A stretch of 64,000 nt of DNA from Ferrovibrio sp046297895 (GCF_046297895.1 NZ_JBKBHC010000009.1:1-64000); one strand, 5' to 3'. Shown: positions 34,468-44,097, counted from the stretch's first letter. Numbers and translations are program-made. Notes: a model not told the origin generated them from the letters alone.

Positions 34468-34509
34468 GCAGACCATCATTGCGCCAGACCACGGGCCGGG
34501 ATCGTCATC

Positions 34510-35310
34510 ATGCCTGACGCCCCGGCCCTTTTCTTGTCCAAAGCAGACGATCTGGTGGCTTTCGCCCACCGGCTCGCCGACCTGGCCCGCGCCGAGATCA
34601 GGCCGCATTTCCGCCAGCGCATCGACATCGTCAGCAAGGCCGACGACTCGCCGGTCACCGTCGCAGACCGCAATGCCGAGGCGGCCATGCGCAAGGCCAT
34701 CGAGGCGACCTATCCCGATCACGGCATCTTCGGCGAGGAATACGGGCCCGTCCGCACCGATGCGGCCTGGCAGTGGATTCTGGATCCCATCGACGGCACC
34801 AAGAGCTTTGTCGCCGGCCTGCCGATCTTCGGCACGCTGATCGCACTGACCTTTGAAAACCAGCCGGTGCTGGGCGTGATCGACCAGCCGATCATGGCCG
34901 ACCGCTGGCTCGGCGCCAGCGGCCGTCCCACCATGTTCAACGGCAAGCCGACCCGGACCAATGCCGAACGCGTATTGAAGGACGCGGTGGTGATGACCAC
35001 CTATGTCGACAGCTTCACCGAGAGCGAACATGCCGCATTTGTGAAGCTGCGCAGGGACTGCCGCATCAATCGGATGTCCGGCGACTGCATCGCCTATGGT
35101 ATGCTGGCCTCTGGATTTGCCGATCTGGCGCTGGATGGCCGGATGCAGCCATACGATTACGCCGCGCTCGGCCCGGTGGTGGCCGGGGCCGGCGGCGTGA
35201 TCACCGACTGGGAGGGAAATCCGCTGGATCCCCGCGGCCGGTCCAGGGTGCTGGCGGCGGCCAATCCGGCCCTGCATGCCGCGGCTATGCAGTATCTGTC
35301 TGGAGCTTGA
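34510..35310 (+). CDS. hisN: Histidinol-phosphatase, IMPase type
   Basis: A 266-residue inositol-monophosphatase-fold enzyme. Metal-binding motifs are FGEEYG (Glu), LDPIDGTKSFVAGLP and, near the end, DGRMQPYDYAALGPVVAGAGG. The AHRLADLARAEIRPHFR start and the KSFVAGLPIFGTLIAL stretch match the HisN group, which carries out the histidinol-phosphate step of histidine synthesis in actinobacteria and alphaproteobacteria, although other sugar phosphates are possible. It starts 42 bases after the cytochrome gene and precedes the Yej transporter genes by 20 bases. Confidence 0.88.
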   Translation: MPDAPALFLSKADDLVAFAHRLADLARAEIRPHFRQRIDIVSKADDSPVTVADRNAEAAMRKAIEATYPDHGIFGEEYGPVRTDAAWQWILDPIDGTKSFVAGLPIFGTLIALTFENQPVLGVIDQPIMADRWLGASGRPTMFNGKPTRTNAERVLKDAVVMTTYVDSFTESEHAAFVKLRRDCRINRMSGDCIAYGMLASGFADLALDGRMQPYDYAALGPVVAGAGGVITDWEGNPLDPRGRSRVLAAANPALHAAAMQYLSGA

Positions 35311-35330
35311 TCTTCTTGGGAGCGACCCGA

Positions 35331-37145
35331 ATGCGAACCGTCCTGTTGTCCGCCCTGCTCGCCCTCTCGTTGACCAATCCGACCCTCGCCCAGAGCGGCA
35401 AGACCAGCCATGCGCTGTCGCTGATTGGCGCGCCGAAATACGGCCCGGATTTCAAGCAGCTCGATTACGTCAATCCGAACGCGCCAAAAGGCGGCGAGGT
35501 CAAGCTGTTTGCCATCGGCGGTTTCGACAGCCTCAACCCCTTCATCCCGAAGGGCGACGAGGCGCCGGGCCTGGGGCTGATCTATGAGACCCTGATGGTC
35601 TCGCCGATGGACGACGACACCAGCGAATACGGCCTGATCGCCGAAAGCGTGGAGGTGCCCGAAGACCTGAGCTGGGTGGCGTTCAATCTGCGCGCGGAGG
35701 CGAAATGGGCCGACGGCAAGCCGATCACCGCCGAGGATGTGGCATGGAGCTTCGAGCAGATCCAGAAACATGGCGATCCGCAGATGCAGCTCTATTATGC
35801 CAATGTTCAAAAAGCGGAAGTTCTCTCGCCCCGAAAGGTGAAGTTCAGCTTCTCGGGGCCGAGGAACCGCGAACTGCCGCAGATCATGGGGCAGCTGCCG
35901 GTGGTGCAGAAGGCGCAATGGGAAAAGCGCGGCTTCGACAGGACCACCCTGGAACCCTGGACCGGCTCGGGCCCCTATCGCATCGCCGGCCTGGAGGCCA
36001 ACCGCTTCATCGTCTATGAGCGCCGCAGCGACTGGTGGGCGAAAGACCTGCCGGTCAACAAGGGGCGCTACAATTTCGATCGCATCCGCTACGACCTCTA
36101 CCGCGACACCACGGTGACTCTGGAAGCCTTCAAGTCCGGACAATACGATTTCCGGCGCGAGAATATCGCCCGCGTCTGGGCCACCGGCTACGACTTCCCC
36201 GCCGCGCAGCAGGGACTGGTCAGGAAGGAGGAGCTGGCGCACGAGCGGCCCTCGGGCCTGAGCGGCTTCGTGTTCAACATCCGGCGCGCCAAGTTCCAGG
36301 ATGTGCGCGTGCGCCGCGCGCTGACGCTGGCCTTCGACTACGAATGGACCAACAAGACCTTCTTCTTCGGCGGCTACAGCCGATCGAACAGCTATTTCGA
36401 GAATTCCGATTTCGCCGCCCGCGGCGAGCCATCGGCGGCCGAACTGAAACTGCTGGAGCCCTTCCGCGACAGGTTGCCGAAGGAGGTTTTCGGGCCGGCC
36501 TATCAGGCGCCCGTGTCGGACGGCTCCGGGCAGGATCGCAGAAACCTGCGCGAGGCGGCGCGGCTGCTGAAGGAAGCCGGCTGGGACGTGAAGGACGGCA
36601 AGCTGCGCAACGCCAGGGGCGAGGCGCTGGATATCGAATTCCTGCTGTCCGACCCCACTTACGAGCGCATCGTGGCGCCCTGGGCGCAGAATCTGCAGCG
36701 GCTGGGCGTGACGCTCACCATGCGCACGGTGGATTCGGCGCAATACATCGCCCGCATCCGCAGCTTCGATTACGACATGATCTTCTCGGGCTGGGGGCAA
36801 TCCAATTCGCCGGGCAACGAGCAGCGCAGCTTCTTTTCATCGGCCGCCGCGGACAACACCTCCAGCAGCAACTGGATCGGCCTGAAGGATCCGGTGGTCG
36901 ACAAGCTGATCGACGCGGTGATCTACGCACCGGACCGCGACAGCCTGATCACCGCCACCCGCGCGCTCGACCGCGTGCTGACCTGGGGACAGTATCTGGT
37001 GCCGGGCTGGAGCCTGCGCGCCGACCGCATCGCCTATTGGGACAAGTTCGGCCGGCCCAACAAGACCCCGAAGAACGGCGTCGACTTCATGGCCTGGTGG
37101 GTCGATCCGGCCAAGGCGGCGAAACTGGCCGGCGCGAAGCCGTGA
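35331..37145 (+). CDS. yejA: Peptide ABC transporter binding protein (YejA-like, 1)
   Basis: A 604-residue family 5 solute-binding protein with a signal peptide (about 1-20, ALLALSLTNPTLAQ). Typical segments are YVNPNAPKGGEVKLFAIGGF, the AEAKWADGKPITAEDVAWSF domain, TGSGPYRIAGLE, and the region DVRVRRALTLAFDYEWTNKTFFFGGYSR. The layout matches YejA, periplasmic receptor of the YejABEF importer that takes up microcin C and other peptides. The start at 35331 gives the signal peptide; an earlier in-frame ATG (35307) adds eight residues. The stop overlaps the start of a second 604-residue paralogue. Confidence 0.9.
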   Translation: MRTVLLSALLALSLTNPTLAQSGKTSHALSLIGAPKYGPDFKQLDYVNPNAPKGGEVKLFAIGGFDSLNPFIPKGDEAPGLGLIYETLMVSPMDDDTSEYGLIAESVEVPEDLSWVAFNLRAEAKWADGKPITAEDVAWSFEQIQKHGDPQMQLYYANVQKAEVLSPRKVKFSFSGPRNRELPQIMGQLPVVQKAQWEKRGFDRTTLEPWTGSGPYRIAGLEANRFIVYERRSDWWAKDLPVNKGRYNFDRIRYDLYRDTTVTLEAFKSGQYDFRRENIARVWATGYDFPAAQQGLVRKEELAHERPSGLSGFVFNIRRAKFQDVRVRRALTLAFDYEWTNKTFFFGGYSRSNSYFENSDFAARGEPSAAELKLLEPFRDRLPKEVFGPAYQAPVSDGSGQDRRNLREAARLLKEAGWDVKDGKLRNARGEALDIEFLLSDPTYERIVAPWAQNLQRLGVTLTMRTVDSAQYIARIRSFDYDMIFSGWGQSNSPGNEQRSFFSSAAADNTSSSNWIGLKDPVVDKLIDAVIYAPDRDSLITATRALDRVLTWGQYLVPGWSLRADRIAYWDKFGRPNKTPKNGVDFMAWWVDPAKAAKLAGAKP

Positions 37146-38959
37146 TGCGGCGCGAGCTGCTGGCCTCGTTTTTCTGCCTTCTTGCCATCGCGGCGCAGGC
37201 CGAGCCGCGCCACGGCCTGTCGGCCTTCGGCGACCTGAAATACCCGGCGAACTTCCGGCATTTCGACTATGTCAATCCGGCCGCGCCCAAGGGCGGCGAA
37301 TTGCGCGGCTGGCAGCTCGACAGTTTCGACAACCTGCATCCGCTGATCCTGAAAGGCGTGATGGCACGCAATCTGGGCCTGACCTTCCAGAGCCTGATGG
37401 TGCGCGCCACGGACGAACCCGATGCGGTCTACGCCGATCTGGCCGAAAGCGCGGATCTGGCATCCGACCGATCGTCGGTCAGCTTCCAGATCAATGCGCG
37501 CGCCCGCTGGCATGACGGCAGCCCGGTGACCGCCGAGGACGTGGTTTTCACCGTGGAGGCGGCAAAGCAGGACGGCCATCCGCTGTACCAGCTCATCCTG
37601 CGCGACGTGGAGAGCGTGACGGCCGAAGGGCCGCGCCGCGTGACCTTCCGCTTCGCTGAGACGGAAAGCCGCCGCGACCTGCCGCTGATCGTCGCCACGC
37701 TGCCGATCCTGCCCAAGGCCTGGTTCAGGGGGCGGGATTTCGCTGCGCCGACCATCGAGCCGATCACCGGTTCCGGCCCCTACCGCATCGCCCGCGTGGA
37801 TGCCGGCCGCAGCATCGTGTTCCAGCGCGTGCCCGACTGGTGGGCGAAGGACCTGCCGGTGAACCGCGGGCGCCACAACTTCGCGCAGATCCGCGAGGAT
37901 TATTACCGCGACCGCGACATCGCCGTCGAAGCCTTCTTCGCCGGCGAATACGATTACCGCGAGGAGGTGATCGCCCGCGTCTGGGCCACCGGCTATCGCG
38001 GCAAGCCGGCCTTCGACCAGGGCCGTATCAAGCGCGAGGTACTGAAGGATGAAACGCCATCGGGCGTGCAGGCCTGGTTCCTCAACAGCCGCAAGCCGCA
38101 CCTGAGCGATCCCCGCGTGCGTCAGGCGCTGAACCTGGCCTATGATTACGAATGGGCCAACAAGACGCTGTTCTACGACCTGTACAAGCGCACGCGCTCG
38201 ATGTTCGAGAATTCCGATCTGGCCGCCACCGGCCTGCCCTCTGCGGCCGAGCTGAAGCTGCTGGAGCCGTTCCGTACCCAGCTGCCGCCGCAGGTCTTCA
38301 CCACCGAGTTCCAGCCGCCGCGCACCGACGGCTCGGGCAACAACCGCGCCAACCTGAAGCAGGCGCAGGACCTGCTGCTACAGGCCGGCTGGCGCATCGA
38401 AAACGGCAAGCTGGTCGATGCGAAAGGCCAGCCCTTCGTGCTGGAATTCATGCTGTTCGAACCCAGCTTCCAGCGCATCATCAATCCCTTCGCCCGCAAC
38501 CTGGAGCGCATCGGGATCACCGTCTCGATACGGGTTGTCGATGTCTCGGCCTTTGAGAACCGCCTGCGCAGTTTCGATTTCGACGTGATGGGGCGGCGTT
38601 TCGCCCAGCCGCTGACCCCCGGCGTCGAACAGCGCAACTACTGGTCCTCGCGCGCCGCGGCGACGGTGGGCAGCTTCAACTTCTCGGGCGTGCGCGACCC
38701 GGCGGTGGACGACCTGGTGGAGCATATCGTCTCGGCCAGGAACCGCGACGAACTGCGCGCCGCCACCCGGGCGCTAGACCGCGTGCTGATGTGGGGCTGG
38801 TATGTGATCCCGCACTGGTACAGCGGCACGGTCAAGCTGGGCTACTGGGACCGGTTCAGCCGGCCGGCGACCAAACCCGCCTACGATGTCGGCCTGATCG
38901 ACACCTGGTGGATCGATCCGGAAAAAGACAAGGCATTGAATTTGCCGCGGCAGAGATGA
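37145..38959 (+). CDS. yejA: Peptide ABC transporter binding protein (YejA-like, 2)
   Basis: A second family 5 binding protein, also exactly 604 residues, whose ATG overlaps the upstream stop (TGATG). The signal peptide is 1-19 (LLASFFCLLAIAAQA). It is colinear with copy 1: YVNPAAPKGGELRG, ARWHDGSPVTAEDVVFTVEA, TGSGPYRIARVD, RVWATGY, and FDYEWTNKT-like YDYEWANKTLFYDLYKRT. The two have clearly diverged, so the duplication is not recent. It most likely offers a different substrate range to the same YejB/YejE/YejF core. Confidence 0.9.
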   Translation: MRRELLASFFCLLAIAAQAEPRHGLSAFGDLKYPANFRHFDYVNPAAPKGGELRGWQLDSFDNLHPLILKGVMARNLGLTFQSLMVRATDEPDAVYADLAESADLASDRSSVSFQINARARWHDGSPVTAEDVVFTVEAAKQDGHPLYQLILRDVESVTAEGPRRVTFRFAETESRRDLPLIVATLPILPKAWFRGRDFAAPTIEPITGSGPYRIARVDAGRSIVFQRVPDWWAKDLPVNRGRHNFAQIREDYYRDRDIAVEAFFAGEYDYREEVIARVWATGYRGKPAFDQGRIKREVLKDETPSGVQAWFLNSRKPHLSDPRVRQALNLAYDYEWANKTLFYDLYKRTRSMFENSDLAATGLPSAAELKLLEPFRTQLPPQVFTTEFQPPRTDGSGNNRANLKQAQDLLLQAGWRIENGKLVDAKGQPFVLEFMLFEPSFQRIINPFARNLERIGITVSIRVVDVSAFENRLRSFDFDVMGRRFAQPLTPGVEQRNYWSSRAAATVGSFNFSGVRDPAVDDLVEHIVSARNRDELRAATRALDRVLMWGWYVIPHWYSGTVKLGYWDRFSRPATKPAYDVGLIDTWWIDPEKDKALNLPRQR

Positions 38960-38971
38960 GAGAGTAGCGCC

Positions 38972-40081
38972 ATGCTTGCCTATATCATCCGTCGCCTGGC
39001 CCTGATCGTGCCGACCCTGCTGGGCATCATGATCATCAATTTCGCCGTGGTGCAGTTTGCGCCCGGCGGCCCGGTCGAACAGGTGATCGCCCAAGTGACC
39101 GGCACGGCGGCCGATGTCACCGCCCGCGTTTCGGGCGCCACCGGCGGCGAAACCGGCCCGGGCGCGGGATCCTTCGCCCAGGCCGCCGAAGGCAGCGCCA
39201 AATACCGCGGCGCCCAGGGTCTGGACCCAGAATTCATCAAGCGGATCGAGAAGCAGTTCGGCTTCGACAAGCCGGCGCACGAACGTTTCCTGCTCATGCT
39301 GGGCCAGTATGTCCGTTTCGATTTCGGGGTCAGCTATTTCAAGGACCGCCCGGTGGTCGACCTGATCATCGAGAAGCTGCCGGTTTCGATCTCGCTGGGG
39401 CTGTGGACCACGCTGATCGTCTATCTGATTTCGATCCCGCTGGGCATCGCCAAGGCGGTGCGCGACGGCAGCCGCTTCGACATCTGGACCTCGGCCGCCA
39501 TCGTGGTGGGCTATGCCATTCCCGGCTTCCTGTTCGCCGTGCTGCTGGTGGTTCTGTTCGCGGGTGGCAGCTTCGTGCAATGGTTTCCGCTGCGCGGCCT
39601 GACCTCGGACAACTGGGACCAGCTCAGCCTGCTGGGCAAGATCGCGGATTATTTCTGGCACCTGGCCCTGCCGGTGATCGCCATGGTGATCGGCGGCTTC
39701 GCCGGCCTGGTGATGCTGACCAAGAACTCCTTCCTGGAAGAGATCAACAAGCTGTATGTGCTGACCGCGCGGGCCAAGGGCCTGTCGGAACGACGCGTGC
39801 TCTATGGCCATGTTTTCCGCAACGCCATGCTGATCGTGATCGCCGGCTTCCCGTCTGCCTTCATCGGCATACTGTTCACCTCGTCGTTGCTGATCGAGGT
39901 GATCTTCTCGCTGGACGGCCTTGGTCTGCTCGGCTTCGAGGCGGCGCTGAAGCGCGACTATCCGATCATGTTCGGCTCGCTGTTCATCTTCACCCTGCTG
40001 GGCCTGGTGGTGAATCTGATTTCCGACCTGATGTATGTGGTGGTCGATCCGCGCATCGATTTCGAGAGCCGGGAGGCCTGA
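38972..40081 (+). CDS. yejB: Peptide ABC transporter permease YejB
   Basis: A 369-residue inner-membrane permease (BPD_transp_1 family). The N-terminal helix MLAYIIRRLALIVPTLLGI is typical, followed by a long periplasmic loop rich in Gly/Ala (about 45-85), then five more helices. The EAA-type contact loop includes RAKGLSERRVLYGHVFRNAM. The end, MYVVVDPRIDFESREA, is that of YejB. It follows the second binding protein by 12 bases and overlaps nothing. Confidence 0.94.
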   Translation: MLAYIIRRLALIVPTLLGIMIINFAVVQFAPGGPVEQVIAQVTGTAADVTARVSGATGGETGPGAGSFAQAAEGSAKYRGAQGLDPEFIKRIEKQFGFDKPAHERFLLMLGQYVRFDFGVSYFKDRPVVDLIIEKLPVSISLGLWTTLIVYLISIPLGIAKAVRDGSRFDIWTSAAIVVGYAIPGFLFAVLLVVLFAGGSFVQWFPLRGLTSDNWDQLSLLGKIADYFWHLALPVIAMVIGGFAGLVMLTKNSFLEEINKLYVLTARAKGLSERRVLYGHVFRNAMLIVIAGFPSAFIGILFTSSLLIEVIFSLDGLGLLGFEAALKRDYPIMFGSLFIFTLLGLVVNLISDLMYVVVDPRIDFESREA

Positions 40082-40085
40082 AGCG

Positions 40086-41114
40086 ATGCAGCTTTCGCCC
40101 ATCAATGCCCGACGCTGGCGCAATTTCCGCGCCAATGGCCGCGGCTACTGGTCGCTGTGGATTTTTGCGCTGCTGTTCGTGGTCAGCCTGTTCGCCGAAC
40201 TGGTCGCCAACGATGCGCCGCTGATCGTGAAATACGACGGCAGCTATTATTTTCCCGTGCTCAAGGCTTATCCCGAGACCACCTTCGGCGGCGATTTCGA
40301 GACGGAGGCGAAATACCGCGATGCCTTCGTGCAGGAGCTGATCGCCGAAAAGGACGGCTGGATGATCTGGCCGCCGATCCGCTACAGCTATCGCACCATC
40401 AACTACGATCTCGGCCGGCCGGCGCCGGCGCCGCCTTCGCCAGAGAACTGGCTCGGCACCGACGACCAGGGCCGCGATGTGCTGGCACGGCTGATCTACG
40501 GCTTCCGCATCAGCGTGCTGTTCGGCCTGGTGCTCACCCTGCTCAGTTCGGTGATCGGCGTGATCGCCGGCGCGGTGCAGGGCTATTTCGGCGGCAAGAC
40601 CGACCTGATCTTCCAGCGCTTCATCGAAATCTGGTCCGGCCTGCCGACCCTGTACCTGCTGATCATCCTGGCCAGCATCGTGCAGCCGAATTTCTGGTGG
40701 CTGCTGGGGATCATGCTGTTGTTCTCTTGGATGGCGCTGGTGGGCGTGGTGCGGGCAGAGTTCCTGCGCGCCCGCAATTTCGGCTATGTGCGCGCCGCCC
40801 GCGCACTGGGCGTTTCCGACAGCGCGATCATGCTGCGCCACCTGCTGCCCAACGCCATGGTGGCGACACTGACCTTCATGCCGTTCATCCTCAACGGCTC
40901 GATCACCACGCTGACGGCGCTGGACTTCCTCGGCTTCGGCCTGCCGCCCGGCTCGCCCTCGCTGGGCGAATTGCTCGGCCAGGGCAAGACCAACATCCAG
41001 GCGCCGTGGCTTGGCATCACCGCCTTTGCCGTTCTGGCCGTGATGCTCAGCCTGCTCATCTTCATCGGCGAAGCGGTGCGCGACGCCTTCGATCCGCGCA
41101 AGACCTTCCGGTGA
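40086..41114 (+). CDS. yejE: Peptide ABC transporter permease YejE
   Basis: A 342-residue permease of the DppC/OppC type. LSPINARRWRNFRANGRGYWSL starts the protein, followed by one helix, a periplasmic domain (DAPLIVKYDGSYYFPVLK to PENWLGTDDQGRDVLARL) and five helices. The EAA loop ARALGVSDSAIMLRHLLPNAM is complete. LDFLGFGLPPGSPSLGELL matches YejE well. The start codon is 4 bases after the yejB stop; the frame opens earlier, but only this ATG gives the conserved start. Confidence 0.94.
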   Translation: MQLSPINARRWRNFRANGRGYWSLWIFALLFVVSLFAELVANDAPLIVKYDGSYYFPVLKAYPETTFGGDFETEAKYRDAFVQELIAEKDGWMIWPPIRYSYRTINYDLGRPAPAPPSPENWLGTDDQGRDVLARLIYGFRISVLFGLVLTLLSSVIGVIAGAVQGYFGGKTDLIFQRFIEIWSGLPTLYLLIILASIVQPNFWWLLGIMLLFSWMALVGVVRAEFLRARNFGYVRAARALGVSDSAIMLRHLLPNAMVATLTFMPFILNGSITTLTALDFLGFGLPPGSPSLGELLGQGKTNIQAPWLGITAFAVLAVMLSLLIFIGEAVRDAFDPRKTFR

Positions 41115-41119
41115 CCCGC

Positions 41120-42745
41120 ATGAGCGAACAGCCCCTGCTGCGGGTGAAAGACCTGAGTGTGCGCTTCGGCGGCGATGCCGATGCGGTCAGACATGTGTCC
41201 TTCGACATCCATCGCGGCGAGACCATGGCCCTGGTGGGCGAGAGCGGTTCGGGCAAGTCCGTTACCGCATTGTCGGTGCTGCAGCTTCTGCCCTATCCGC
41301 TGGCCAGCCATCCATCCGGCTCGATCACCTATCGCGGCGGCGAGGAACTGGTCGGCGCGCCGGAACTGGTGCTGCGCAGCATCCGCGGCAACCGCATCGC
41401 CATGGTGTTCCAGGAACCCATGACCTCGCTCAATCCGCTGCATACCATCGAGCGGCAGATCAACGAGGTGCTGTTCCTGCACAAGGGCCTGGGCAAGGCC
41501 GCGGCGCGGGCCCGCACGCTGGAACTGCTGCGGCTGGTCGGCCTGCCCGAAGCCGAAAAGCGCCTGGACGCCTATCCGCACCAGCTTTCGGGCGGGCAGC
41601 GCCAGCGCGTGATGATCGCCATGGCGCTGGCCAACGAACCTGATCTGCTGATCGCCGACGAGCCGACCACAGCGCTGGACGTCACCATCCAGGCGCAGAT
41701 CCTGAAACTGCTGAAGGATCTGCAGGCCCGGCTGGGCATGGCGATCCTGCTGATCACCCATGACCTGAATATTGTGCGCAAAGTGGCCGATACCGTCTGC
41801 GTGATGACGCAGGGCGAGATCGTCGAGGCCGGTCCGGTAGCCGAAATCTTTGCGGCCCCGAAGCATGCCTATACCAGGAAGCTGCTCGCCGCCGAACCCA
41901 AGGGCAAGCCGCATGCCGCCGTCGCCGGTGCCCCGGTGGTGACCGAGGCGAAAGACGTGAAGGTTTGGTTCCCGATCACCGCCGGTCTGCTGCGGCGTAC
42001 CGTCGGCCATATCAAGGCGGTGGACGGCATCAGCTTAAGCATCCGCGCCGGCGAAACGCTGGGCGTGGTGGGCGAAAGCGGCTCGGGCAAGTCGACACTC
42101 GCCTATGCCCTGCTGCGGCTGCAGAAAAGCGAGGGCAGCATCCGCTTCGACGGGCAGGAGTTGCAGGGCCGCAGCTGGACCGAGATGCGGCCGCTGCGGC
42201 GCGCGATGCAGATCGTGTTCCAGGACCCGTTCGACTCCCTGTCGCCGCGCCTGAGCGTGTTCCACATCGTGGAAGAGGGCCTGCGCGTGCATGGCATCGG
42301 CCAGAGCGAGGCGGAACGCCGCGCGATGGTGGCGGAAGCCCTGACCGAAGTGGGCCTCGATCCCGCCACCATGGACCGCTATCCGCATGAATTCTCCGGC
42401 GGCCAGCGCCAGCGCATCGCGATTGCCCGCGCCATGGTACTGAAGCCGCGCTTCGTGGTACTGGACGAACCGACCTCGGCACTGGACATGAGCGTGCAGG
42501 CCCAGATCGTCGACCTGCTGCGCGACCTGCAGCAGAAGCACCGGTTGGCCTATCTGTTCATCAGCCACGATCTGCGGGTCGTGCGCGCGCTGGCCGACCG
42601 GGTGATGGTGATGAAGGACGGCCGCGTGGTGGAACAGGGCGATGCGACGCAGATATTCCAGGACCCGCAGACCGACTATACCCGCGCGCTGATCGCCGCC
42701 GCCTTCGACGTGGCGGTGAGCCACGGCCATGCCGTGCGCACCTGA
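41120..42745 (+). CDS. yejF: Peptide ABC transporter ATPase YejF, two domains
   Basis: A 541-residue ATP-binding protein with two fused nucleotide-binding domains, each ending in an oligopeptide-type extension. Domain 1 has Walker A GESGSGKS (40-47), signature LSGGQRQR and Walker B LLIADEPTT. Domain 2 has a second GESGSGKS, FSGGQRQR and VVLDEPTSALDMSVQ. This architecture is that of YejF, which powers YejB/YejE. The ATG at 41120 lies 5 bases after the yejE stop; a GTG at 41111, overlapping that stop, is an alternative. Confidence 0.93.
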   Translation: MSEQPLLRVKDLSVRFGGDADAVRHVSFDIHRGETMALVGESGSGKSVTALSVLQLLPYPLASHPSGSITYRGGEELVGAPELVLRSIRGNRIAMVFQEPMTSLNPLHTIERQINEVLFLHKGLGKAAARARTLELLRLVGLPEAEKRLDAYPHQLSGGQRQRVMIAMALANEPDLLIADEPTTALDVTIQAQILKLLKDLQARLGMAILLITHDLNIVRKVADTVCVMTQGEIVEAGPVAEIFAAPKHAYTRKLLAAEPKGKPHAAVAGAPVVTEAKDVKVWFPITAGLLRRTVGHIKAVDGISLSIRAGETLGVVGESGSGKSTLAYALLRLQKSEGSIRFDGQELQGRSWTEMRPLRRAMQIVFQDPFDSLSPRLSVFHIVEEGLRVHGIGQSEAERRAMVAEALTEVGLDPATMDRYPHEFSGGQRQRIAIARAMVLKPRFVVLDEPTSALDMSVQAQIVDLLRDLQQKHRLAYLFISHDLRVVRALADRVMVMKDGRVVEQGDATQIFQDPQTDYTRALIAAAFDVAVSHGHAVRT

Positions 42746-42760
42746 TCCGCCGCAGCCCCC

Positions 42761-43690
42761 ATGGCCGTTCTGATCTATTCGAAAAACCATCCGGTGGACG
42801 ACTGGGCCGCCGCCCTGAAGGCGGAAGCGCCGGATCTGGACATCCGGCTGCATCCGCAGACCGGCAACCCGAACGAGATCGACGTCGCTCTGGTGTGGAA
42901 GCCGCCGCCGGGCCTGCTGCAGAGCTTCCCCAATCTGCGGCTGATCCAGAGTTTCGGCGCCGGGGTGGACGGCATCCTGGCCGATCCGAATATCCCCAAA
43001 CATGTGCCGCTGGCCCGCGTGGTGGATGGCCGCCTGACCCAGGGCATGAGCGAATACGTTCTGCTGCATGTGCTGCGCTTCCACCGACAGGCCGACACCA
43101 TGGCTGCCAACCAGCGCAACCGCACCTGGCGCTGGCTGCCGCCCGTGGATGCCTCCGAGCGTGTGGTCGGGATCATGGGCATGGGCACGCTGGGCAGCCA
43201 CGTCGCGAAGAAACTGGCCGATTTCGGCTTCCAGGTGGCAAGCTGGAGCCGCAGCCTGAAGGCCGTGGACGGCGTCACCAGTTTCCATGGCGACGATCAC
43301 CTGGACGGCTTCCTGCGCATCTGCAACATACTGGTCTGCCTGCTGCCGCTCACGCCGCAGACAAGGGGCATCGTCAACCGCCGCACGCTGTCGCTGCTGC
43401 CGCGCGGCGCCTATGTGATCAATGCCGGCCGCGGCGGCCATGTGGTGGAGGCCGACCTGCTGCATGCGCTGGACAGCGAATGGCTGTCAGGCGCCACCCT
43501 GGATGTGTTCAACGAGGAGCCGCTGCGGCCCGATCATCCGTTCTGGACCCACCCGAAAGTGACGGTAACGCCGCATAACGCGGCCGACAGCATCCCGGCC
43601 CATGTGGCACCACAGATCGTCGACAACATCCGACGCCTGCACCAGGGCCTGCCCATCCTGCGGCTGGTGGATTACGCCCGCGGCTACTGA
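42761..43690 (+). CDS. ghrA: Glyoxylate/hydroxypyruvate reductase A
   Basis: A 309-residue D-2-hydroxyacid dehydrogenase of the GhrA group, reducing glyoxylate or hydroxypyruvate with NAD(P)H. LIQSFGAGVDGILADP and the NAD motif GIMGMGTLGSHVAKKL are present. Arg in INAGRGGHVVEADLL, Glu in DVFNEEPL and His in VTPHNAA form the catalytic set. GhrA-type proteins are shorter and lack the long N-terminal extension of PGDH. It starts 15 bases after yejF, so it may ride in the same transcript. A link with peptide uptake is not obvious. Confidence 0.9.
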   Translation: MAVLIYSKNHPVDDWAAALKAEAPDLDIRLHPQTGNPNEIDVALVWKPPPGLLQSFPNLRLIQSFGAGVDGILADPNIPKHVPLARVVDGRLTQGMSEYVLLHVLRFHRQADTMAANQRNRTWRWLPPVDASERVVGIMGMGTLGSHVAKKLADFGFQVASWSRSLKAVDGVTSFHGDDHLDGFLRICNILVCLLPLTPQTRGIVNRRTLSLLPRGAYVINAGRGGHVVEADLLHALDSEWLSGATLDVFNEEPLRPDHPFWTHPKVTVTPHNAADSIPAHVAPQIVDNIRRLHQGLPILRLVDYARGY

Positions 43691-43833
43691 GCGCGGAATT
43701 CCGCCGAATCCGGCTGCGGCAATCTGCCCTGCGGCATTGCGTCCTGCGGCAATCTGACGGGTGGTTTTCCAATGCTGCGGCTGCCATTTTCCGCTTCGCC
43801 TCCCTGTCGAGACGATACAAAAAAGAGCCTGCC

Positions 43834-44085
43834 ATGACCGATATTGCCGCCGACGACCTGCTGGTCGCCGCCCAGGAAGAAACCACAGCCGCACCTGAGG
43901 GTTTTGCCGCCCACGAGCGCCAGCCTCAGGCCATGAAAGCCACGCTGTTTTTCGTCAATATCCTGCTTCTGATCGGCGTGCTGGCCTTTGCCTGGACGCC
44001 GGCGGTGATCTTCTGGGTCGCGCTGGCGCTGGCCCCGATCGCGCTCGCGGCGATCCTCGCCATCACGCTTGGCTGGTGGATGTGA
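43834..44085 (+). CDS. Small membrane protein, unknown function
   Basis: An 83-residue protein with a polar, Ala/Glu/Thr-rich N-terminal 33 residues and two adjacent hydrophobic helices (about 36-55 and 57-80, ending ITLGWWM). It is not recognised. It is transcribed toward the lipoprotein gene on the opposite strand, 12 bases away. The upstream spacer (43691-43833) contains two copies of CTGCGGCAATCTG (43721 and 43745 regions) and no other gene. Confidence 0.55.
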   Translation: MTDIAADDLLVAAQEETTAAPEGFAAHERQPQAMKATLFFVNILLLIGVLAFAWTPAVIFWVALALAPIALAAILAITLGWWM

Positions 44086-44097
44086 GCGGCGTGCCGC

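Noticed and set aside
33709..35277. Extension of kdsB far upstream on the minus strand
   Set aside because: The frame stays open but is antisense to the cytochrome c and hisN genes, and the family start and ribosome site are at 33708.
36035..37144. Extension of the second YejA gene into the first
   Set aside because: The upstream frame lies within the first binding-protein gene in another phase. The ATG at 37145 gives a proper signal peptide.
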